The translations under genes were made by a program, and so were the position numbers. DNA of 64,000 nt from Planctomycetota bacterium (lineage in GTDB: Bacteria; Planctomycetota; Phycisphaerae; Phycisphaerales; UBA1924). The notes below the pieces were generated by a model. The model was given only the letters and a program-made list of their open reading frames with translations, was not told the DNA's origin and searched no databases. The DNA lies in contig JAJRPN010000036.1 in the NCBI GenBank assembly GCA_024280755.1, positions 62,001 to 126,000 of the forward strand, read 5' to 3'. Positions 58,820-64,000 of this stretch are shown piece by piece; the stretch's first letter is position 1; the number at the start of each line of letters is the position of its first letter.

Positions 58820-60229
58820 ATGGAAAACACTGAATCTATGCGTCGGCGTCGTCACCCTGGAGTTTTCATGCTATTTAATTTCACTTCTGTTCTTACCGCT
58901 TGCACACTGATTTCTTGCGCAACTCTTGTCGCTGTTGATGAGGATACCAAGAGGCCCGGGCGAGGAAACTCTTCGCCGTTTAGTGTTGCCAATGGATCGA
59001 GTGGGGGTGGGTCTTCTGGTCCTAATGGGTCAGGAGGGAATGGCACAGGTTCAGGGTCGGGACCAAGGGATTATGGTCTTGGTGGAGAACGGTGGCAGGA
59101 CCGGGTGCCCCGCGAGCCAATGTGGTACATTCCTTGTGGGGGACTTGTGTATGACAACCCTGTGCATCCTGATGACAACTATCGTGGATATGCGCATTGG
59201 TGGCGTGGTGATGGTGCAGTCGAGCGGTTTATTGGTCGAATCCAGACGGGGTACGATGTCGGAGCACGGTGGTTTTTCATCAATCGGCCGATGGGTGCGC
59301 CTCGGACTACGCATGTTCCTGGTGCGAGTTGGTTGACCTTAGATCATAATCGTCGCGATGACATTCCTAAGTTGCTCACGGATGCGTTGCTTGATCGGTT
59401 TGACGAGCCTGTTCATGTCGTATGGTTTATTGGCTCTGAGATGTCTGATCCTCGTTCTTTTCCGGGGTGGACACCGGCTCGATCTGATGAGTTTTATGCG
59501 GTCGGTGCGGATGAGAACTGGCATCAGTTGATATCATCGCGTGTAACACTCGGCGGATGGATTTCAACGGGTGCATCTGGGATTGCGATTGATGATTCAA
59601 GCCCACTGATCGAGCGTGAGCATTTCATGAGGCTCTCTGAGAGTTTTAGTGGATTTCCTTTTCATTTGACGATCTATGGTGAAACATATCCGCTGGATTT
59701 TGAGAGTGATGGTCGATATTTACGAGGGGCGTTTGGCAAGCCGACCTTTGATCAGCATGCGATAGAAACGATGCCTTGGATCGCGACTACAAACTTCTTG
59801 GATCTGAACTGGCCTTTGGATTCGCAGTCAGATGTGTTCCCTGTCGATCCTGATCAAACGCGAATGTTTGTTTGGCTTGAGCATAGCAATCTTCGATATG
59901 GAAGCGACTCTGATCGGGTGCAACTTGTGCATGCGTATATGGATCGAAACCAGATACCGATCACAAATGATCCATTGATGTTTACTGAGGCGATCAATCG
60001 TTTACGGTCTTCGCGTTCTTCGGCTCGGGCACCGGGCGGGGGATCGGATGAGCAAGCGGGTTCTGGGAATCAAAGCTCGGGGTCACCGCGGGCACGATCG
60101 CATCGGGCATCTGGTGCGGGATCGGGTTCGGAGAAGAGTGGTTCTACACAAGCACAAGCGGGGCAGGGATCGAGCAAAGCGAACTTGCCTAAGCGGTATA
60201 CCCGGAGCAAGCGCAAGCAGAAGAAGTAG
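58820..60229 (+). CDS. Exported hypothetical protein with low-complexity linkers
   Basis: About 469 residues from ATG 58820 (MENTESMRRRRHPGVFM); earlier or later starts are possible. A hydrophobic signal-like stretch (FTSVLTACTLISCATLVA) is followed by a Ser/Gly/Asn-rich linker (about 50-90). The central domain (about 100-370) has WYIPCGGLVYDNPVHPDDNYRGYAHWW, WFFINRPMGAPRTTH and GIAIDDSSPLIEREHFMRLSESF. These Asp- and Trp-rich blocks recall a TIM-barrel hydrolase. The last 80 residues are Ser/Gly/Arg/Lys-rich. Not recognised; secreted glycan-related enzyme is a guess. Confidence 0.55.
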   Translation: MENTESMRRRRHPGVFMLFNFTSVLTACTLISCATLVAVDEDTKRPGRGNSSPFSVANGSSGGGSSGPNGSGGNGTGSGSGPRDYGLGGERWQDRVPREPMWYIPCGGLVYDNPVHPDDNYRGYAHWWRGDGAVERFIGRIQTGYDVGARWFFINRPMGAPRTTHVPGASWLTLDHNRRDDIPKLLTDALLDRFDEPVHVVWFIGSEMSDPRSFPGWTPARSDEFYAVGADENWHQLISSRVTLGGWISTGASGIAIDDSSPLIEREHFMRLSESFSGFPFHLTIYGETYPLDFESDGRYLRGAFGKPTFDQHAIETMPWIATTNFLDLNWPLDSQSDVFPVDPDQTRMFVWLEHSNLRYGSDSDRVQLVHAYMDRNQIPITNDPLMFTEAINRLRSSRSSARAPGGGSDEQAGSGNQSSGSPRARSHRASGAGSGSEKSGSTQAQAGQGSSKANLPKRYTRSKRKQKK

Positions 60230-60258
60230 ACCGAGTTGAGCTTGGGTTATTGATTGGT

Positions 60259-60750
60259 TTAGATGCCAGTGGAGCCAAAGCCTGATGAGCCACGAGCCGT
60301 ATCGTCGAGTTGTTCGACGGTGCGGATTGTTGCGTGCGCAACGGGTGCGATGATCATTTGGGCGATTCGGTCTGCGTGGTTGATGGTGAAGGGTTCATTG
60401 CCTAGGTTGATCAGTGCGATGAACATTTCGCCTCGGTAGTCTGCGTCGATGGTTCCTGGTGCGTTGGGCAGGGAGATGCCGTGCTTGGTGGCGAGCCCTG
60501 AGCGTGGTCGGACTTGTCCTTCGTAGCCGACGGGGATGGCGCAGGCGTAGCCGAGTGGGATCTTGACGATTTGCCCGGGTTCGATGGTGACGGATTCGGG
60601 CATGTCGTGGCGCGGGAGGCAGGCAGCGAGATCGAGCCCGGCAGCGAGTTCTGATTTGTATTGTGGGAGGGTCGCGCGGTCATCGAGTTTTTTGATGCGG
60701 AGGAGCGCGGTGTGTGTAGTGGGCGAAGGCTGGGTTGGTGATTGGTTCAT
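60259..60750 (-). CDS. dut: Deoxyuridine 5'-triphosphate nucleotidohydrolase
   Basis: 163 residues. dUTPase motifs in order: AGLDLAACLP (motif 1), RPRSGLATKHGI (2), NAPGTIDADYRGE with the catalytic Asp (3), ADRIAQMIIAPV (4) and the C-terminal RGSSGFGSTG (5). It hydrolyses dUTP to dUMP to keep uracil out of DNA. Normal length; the N-terminal 10 residues are Ser/Thr/Pro-rich. Confidence 0.97.
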   Translation of the reverse strand: MNQSPTQPSPTTHTALLRIKKLDDRATLPQYKSELAAGLDLAACLPRHDMPESVTIEPGQIVKIPLGYACAIPVGYEGQVRPRSGLATKHGISLPNAPGTIDADYRGEMFIALINLGNEPFTINHADRIAQMIIAPVAHATIRTVEQLDDTARGSSGFGSTGI

Positions 60751-60819
60751 GCACGATGATAAGCATGCGTTTGCATGTATGGGGGGAAGTTTTGGGTTGT
60801 GGAAGGAAGAGCTTTGGGT

Positions 60820-61119
60820 TTAGCTCAGGGCGATGGTTGTTTCGATCGAGCCGATGAGTTGGAGGTCTTCTTCGGTAAGGTTTCGGCGAAGGTCATCGAG
60901 GATTCGATTGAATGAATCGATGAGTCGGCGGGTGGAGGCGATGGCGGTATCCATAGAGGATTTGCCGGTGACTTGTTTGACGAGGTCTGGCTGATGGATC
61001 TGAATGAGGTTTTGTTCGGAGATGGATTTGGCGTCGATGAGCGAGCGGAGGAGTGTGAGTGCCTCGTCGCGATGTTGGGTGGCTTCTTGAATCATTCGTT
61101 GCTTGGCGGTATCGATCAT
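60820..61119 (-). CDS. Small helical hypothetical protein
   Basis: 99 residues from ATG 61119 with a perfect AGGAGG 6 bp upstream. Almost entirely helical and charged: IDTAKQRMIQEATQHRDEALTLLRSLIDAKSISEQ, DTAIASTRRLIDSFNRILDDLRRNLTEEDLQLIG. No signal, Cys or domain was recognised. Possibly a coiled-coil partner of a neighbour. Confidence 0.6.
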   Translation of the reverse strand: MIDTAKQRMIQEATQHRDEALTLLRSLIDAKSISEQNLIQIHQPDLVKQVTGKSSMDTAIASTRRLIDSFNRILDDLRRNLTEEDLQLIGSIETTIALS

Positions 61120-61307
61120 GTCGGCCTCCTTTGCCTGAATCAAATCATAGTATATGCGAGATCTGTATGGTGTTATTGTCGCATGCTTTAGGTCATCGGT
61201 CAACTGGGGTTGATGATTCCAATATTTCAATACGCACCTTGATCAGCACAGATGCACTGTGGTGGAGGGAAAGGTGCGGAAACGCTGGGGAATCGCGTTG
61301 TTTTGGG

Positions 61308-62261
61308 TCAATCGTCGTCATCGTCATGGAGGATGGCCGTTTGGGCTTTGTTCTTGTTTTTGGAGAGAAACCCGAGTTGAACCATTAAGCCTACGACGGT
61401 AAGCACGACCCAGGCGGCGGCCCAGATGACGGCGGATTGGTTGAGGAAGTCGGGGCGTTGTCCTGATCTTGCGGTGAGGAGCGCGGTGGTGGATGCCATC
61501 ATTGCGGCGGAGCCAAAGAGGGAAGTAACAAGAGCGGTGGTGCGTTTGGGGAGAACGACGCCGACGAGGAGCCCGAAGGCGAGCCCGGCGAACCCGGAGC
61601 TGAGCGCGATGAGCTTGTCGCGTGCGGGGCGTTGATCGAGGTCGGCCTTGATGGTGTTGTATATGTGTGAGACGAACTCTTGTGAACGGGTGGCGGCGTC
61701 TTTGAGTTGTTGCTTGGTGGTGTCGTCGAGGATCTTGCCGTCTTCGTCGAGGATGTTGAGCGCGGTCTCGGCGGCTTCACGGTTGATGGTGTCGTTGAGT
61801 GAGGAGGTGATGCCTGCGAGGGAATCGCCGGTTTCTACAAGGGCGGTTTGGGTATCGGTGAGATCGGCATCGGTGATGGTTGGGTTGAAGTGGAGGAAGA
61901 CCATCGCGCCCAATACGCCGGCAGCAGCGAAGGCCATCGCGGAGGTGAATGCGATGACGAGTCGGAACATGGCGAGGGAGACGAGCGAGCCAAGGATGCC
62001 GCCCGCGATGAGTCCGGTGATTCCTGGTGTGAGGGTGAAGCCACCGGGGTGGAAGGTTGGGAGTCCGGTGAGTGGGATGATAGTTGTGCCTACGAATGCG
62101 CCGATGGCGAGCCCGAAGAGGAAGAAGACGGGCTTGATGACGCGGGCGCCGACGAGCCAGAGGAGAAGCCCGCCCATGAGTGCCATCCCGAGGGGGACGG
62201 AGCCGCCTTCGGGGAGGGATTGGGCGAGGAGGAGCATGGATGGTTCGATGGTATTGATCAC
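61308..62261 (-). CDS. Hypothetical membrane protein with a periplasmic or loop helical domain
   Basis: 317 residues. About eight hydrophobic segments: GGLLLWLVGARVIKPVFFLFGLAIGAFVG, ITGLIAGGILGSLVSLAMF, LVIAFTSAMAFAAAGVLGAMVFLHF, then a helical hydrophilic loop (about 130-215), then LIALSSGFAGLAFGLLVGVVL, LVTSLFGSAAMMASTTALLTA, and AVIWAAAWVVLTVVGLMVQLGFL. The tail ends in five Asp. It resembles DUF4203-type proteins in helix arrangement. Function unknown. Confidence 0.65.
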   Translation of the reverse strand: MINTIEPSMLLLAQSLPEGGSVPLGMALMGGLLLWLVGARVIKPVFFLFGLAIGAFVGTTIIPLTGLPTFHPGGFTLTPGITGLIAGGILGSLVSLAMFRLVIAFTSAMAFAAAGVLGAMVFLHFNPTITDADLTDTQTALVETGDSLAGITSSLNDTINREAAETALNILDEDGKILDDTTKQQLKDAATRSQEFVSHIYNTIKADLDQRPARDKLIALSSGFAGLAFGLLVGVVLPKRTTALVTSLFGSAAMMASTTALLTARSGQRPDFLNQSAVIWAAAWVVLTVVGLMVQLGFLSKNKNKAQTAILHDDDDD

Positions 62262-62411
62262 GATGTATTATTGGGATGCTGGTGCTGGGATTTCGTTGGG
62301 TGGGTCGGATTCGGGTCCAGATTTGGATTATCAGAGTACTATCGGACAATCCTTTGCCAAGTGGCCATGTCTGTTGAGCTTTGTGGGTGATTTGGGCGAT
62401 ATCCTGCGTGT

Positions 62412-63614
62412 ATGGCTAAGAAAACCACCAAAAAGAAGACGACCAAGAAAACGGCTAAGAAGACCGGCAAGAAGGCTGCATCTGGCAGCGAGACCGCAGC
62501 AGCGTCGAAAGACCTTGCGGTGTTCCGTAAGAAGATCGATCGGCTGGATCAGAAGCTGGTGGACACGCTCAACGAACGGGCGAAGCTGGTGGTTGAGGTT
62601 GGGGAGCTGAAGCGTGGCTCGGACACGCCGATCTATGCGCCGCATCGTGAGGCACAGGTATTGCAGAAGGCGATGGATCGCAATGAAGGCCCGTTGCTTG
62701 ATCGGACGATCGAGGGGATTTATCGTGAGATGATGTCGGGGAGCTTTGCGCTCGAACGGCCATTGCGTATTGGATTCTTAGGGCCTGCCGGTTCGTACTC
62801 GCATCAGGCATCGGTTAAGCAGTTTGGGTCGTCGGTTGATTACGAAGACCTGCAACTGATCGCAGGTGTGTTTACGGAGGTTCGGCGTGGGCATGTGAAC
62901 TATGGATTGGTGCCGATCGAGAACTCGATTGGTGGTGGGATTACGGAATCGCTCGATGCGTTGGCGCACAATGCGGGGAGTGTGCATGTGTATGCGGAGG
63001 CGCAGATTGCGATTCGGCATATGTTGTTGACGAACTGCAAGCCTCAGGATGTGAGGCGGATTCATTCGAAGCCTGAGGTGTTTGCGCAGTGTCGAAACTG
63101 GTTGACGACGCAGTATCCCAACGCCGCGTTGATCCCCGATGCCTCGACGAGCCAGGCGGTGAAGACCGCGCTCAAAGAGAACAAGCTGGCGATTGAGATC
63201 GGGGCCGATCCGGGCACGGCGGCGATTGCGTCGGAGCTTGCGGGCGAGTTGTATGGGCTCCCGGTGTTGTTTAGCAATATCGCCGACAACCCGGACAACA
63301 TCACGCGGTTTTACATTATCTCGAAGGAGAAGGCGTTGCCTACGGGTGATGACAAGACTTCGATTATGTTCGCGACCGAGGATAAATCGGGTGCGTTGGT
63401 CGAGGTGCTCCAGGCGTTTCATAGCGAGGGTGTGAACCTAAGCCATATCGACAAGCGGCCTTCGGGAAGAGAGAATTGGAGCTACGCGTTTTATATTGAT
63501 GCGCTCGGGCACCGGGATGACAAGGCGATGAAGCGGGCGATTAAGGGCGCGCGGCTGCACTGTAAGGACTTGCAGGTGCTTGGGTCGTATCCGAGGTCGA
63601 AGCGGATTTTGTGA
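62412..63614 (+). CDS. pheA: Bifunctional chorismate mutase/prephenate dehydratase with Lys-rich N-terminal tail
   Basis: 400 residues. After about 35 Lys/Thr/Ala-rich residues (MAKKTTKKKTTKKTAKKTGK) a chorismate-mutase domain runs to about 115 (LAVFRKKIDRLDQKLVDTLNERAKLVVEVGELKRG). The prephenate dehydratase domain follows (RIGFLGPAGSYSHQASVKQFG, GLVPIENSIGGGITESLD, SSQAVK-like DASTSQAVKTALKENKLAIEIGADPGTAAIASELAGELYGL) and an ACT domain (TSIMFATEDKSGALVEVLQAFHSEGVNLSHIDKRPSG). It makes phenylpyruvate for phenylalanine. The Lys-rich tail is not part of the usual enzyme. Confidence 0.95.
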   Translation: MAKKTTKKKTTKKTAKKTGKKAASGSETAAASKDLAVFRKKIDRLDQKLVDTLNERAKLVVEVGELKRGSDTPIYAPHREAQVLQKAMDRNEGPLLDRTIEGIYREMMSGSFALERPLRIGFLGPAGSYSHQASVKQFGSSVDYEDLQLIAGVFTEVRRGHVNYGLVPIENSIGGGITESLDALAHNAGSVHVYAEAQIAIRHMLLTNCKPQDVRRIHSKPEVFAQCRNWLTTQYPNAALIPDASTSQAVKTALKENKLAIEIGADPGTAAIASELAGELYGLPVLFSNIADNPDNITRFYIISKEKALPTGDDKTSIMFATEDKSGALVEVLQAFHSEGVNLSHIDKRPSGRENWSYAFYIDALGHRDDKAMKRAIKGARLHCKDLQVLGSYPRSKRIL

Positions 63615-63625
63615 GCCCGGCTCTT

Positions 63626-64000
63626 TCAATCCCACATCCAATACCAAACCTTCGCTGGATCCCACATCGATAGCGCAAACCCGCACGCCAATAAAATTGT
63701 TGCCAAAAGTCCGCTTCGAAGCAATTGTGTCCATGCCTTATGGGTCAACAACGCGATCGCCAGCATCAACCCTGCTACCACTGAAGGAATCGACGCAAAG
63801 GCGAACAGCATCGCTCCAAGGGTAAAAAATCCAATCCCAGGAATACTCGAAGGCCCGAATCCATCTCGCTGAGGCCACTGCCCAAGCGAGATTCGAGCTC
63901 CTATCAACGCCGTGTACGCAAATACATTCGCGATCAAAGGCACCATTGCGACCATGATCAGCCCAATCTCAAGCCGCGCCGCCCGCCGATCCCGACGCCC
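63626..64000 (-). CDS. Hypothetical membrane protein, N-terminus cut by the right edge
   Basis: Open from the window edge to a stop at 63626. The visible part is 125 residues with three or four hydrophobic segments (MVAMVPLIANVFAYTALIGA, GIGFFTLGAMLFAFASIPSVVAGLMLAIALL, LLRSGLLATILLACGFALSMW) and an RRDRRAARLEIGLI stretch before the first one. ATG 63953-63955 is in frame but the reading frame is open beyond it. It is convergent with pheA. Strand composition switches between the two genes. Confidence 0.55.
   Translation of the reverse strand, partial: GRRDRRAARLEIGLIMVAMVPLIANVFAYTALIGARISLGQWPQRDGFGPSSIPGIGFFTLGAMLFAFASIPSVVAGLMLAIALLTHKAWTQLLRSGLLATILLACGFALSMWDPAKVWYWMWD

Overview
The window looks like chromosomal DNA of a marine planctomycete of the class Phycisphaerae. 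The reasons are C-terminal VPAP/VPTP sorting signals followed by a hydrophobic stretch and an Arg cluster on secreted proteins, a planctomycete-type cytochrome c domain, a large MoxR/DUF58/BatA/VWA cluster, S1 with a Gly-rich tail, bactofilins, and many secreted proteins without recognisable homologues. No rRNA, tRNA, CRISPR array, transposase or integrase was recognised. The lineage is an inference from gene families.

Layout. 1-6 kb: the start of an AlgI-like acyltransferase, a DegT aminotransferase, an orphan terminator with hairpins upstream (candidate small RNA), two sorting-signal secreted proteins, and accB-accC. 6-24 kb: an ABC-permease-like gene, an NHL-repeat lipoprotein and a MoxR gene set (1003-aa VWA/glutamine-amidotransferase-like protein, moxR, DUF58, lipoprotein, sorting-signal protein, 707-aa BatA-like protein, 942-aa exported protein). 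Two inverted-repeat-bounded cassettes interrupt this set. 24-36 kb: TetR/AhpD-like/NmrA-like genes, two DinB genes, a hydrolase, two c-type cytochrome proteins, a small Cys-rich secreted protein and thiC under a TPP riboswitch. 36-41 kb: a mobile mystery A/B (Xre/Fic) pair, membrane proteins and an OsmC protein. 41-64 kb: mostly housekeeping and cell-envelope genes (two bactofilins, DoxX, pilin, ftsK, folP, thioredoxin, oxidoreductase, S1, dut, pheA) with tandem zinc-ribbon membrane paralogues.

The most unusual feature is a dense set of short palindromic repeats. Family A (about 50-56 bp, two hairpins plus a conserved GGAGGGGGTC tail) has at least 16 copies. Its hairpins vary with compensating changes, and two essentially identical copies sit in frame inside thiC, so both are translated into the same 19-residue peptide. 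Family B (GGGTGCC hairpins), family C (ACGCAGAGG repeats) and family D (arms containing CCGCGACCGTAAGGGAG) lie around it. Family C forms 38-bp inverted repeats around a GxxExxY gene placed between moxR and DUF58. Family B forms 33-bp inverted repeats around an AT-richer three-gene cassette inside the same gene set, and 26-bp direct repeats on either side of the Fic/Xre region. Together these suggest that short palindromes have been spreading through this genome, carrying or bounding cassettes and sometimes entering coding sequence.

Strand composition also changes. From about 6 to 38 kb the given strand is rich in C and A whatever the gene direction. From about 41 to 63.6 kb it is rich in G and T, and it flips back right after pheA. 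This suggests an inverted segment or a replication-related switch point. All assignments come from reading the sequence alone; no database search was possible.
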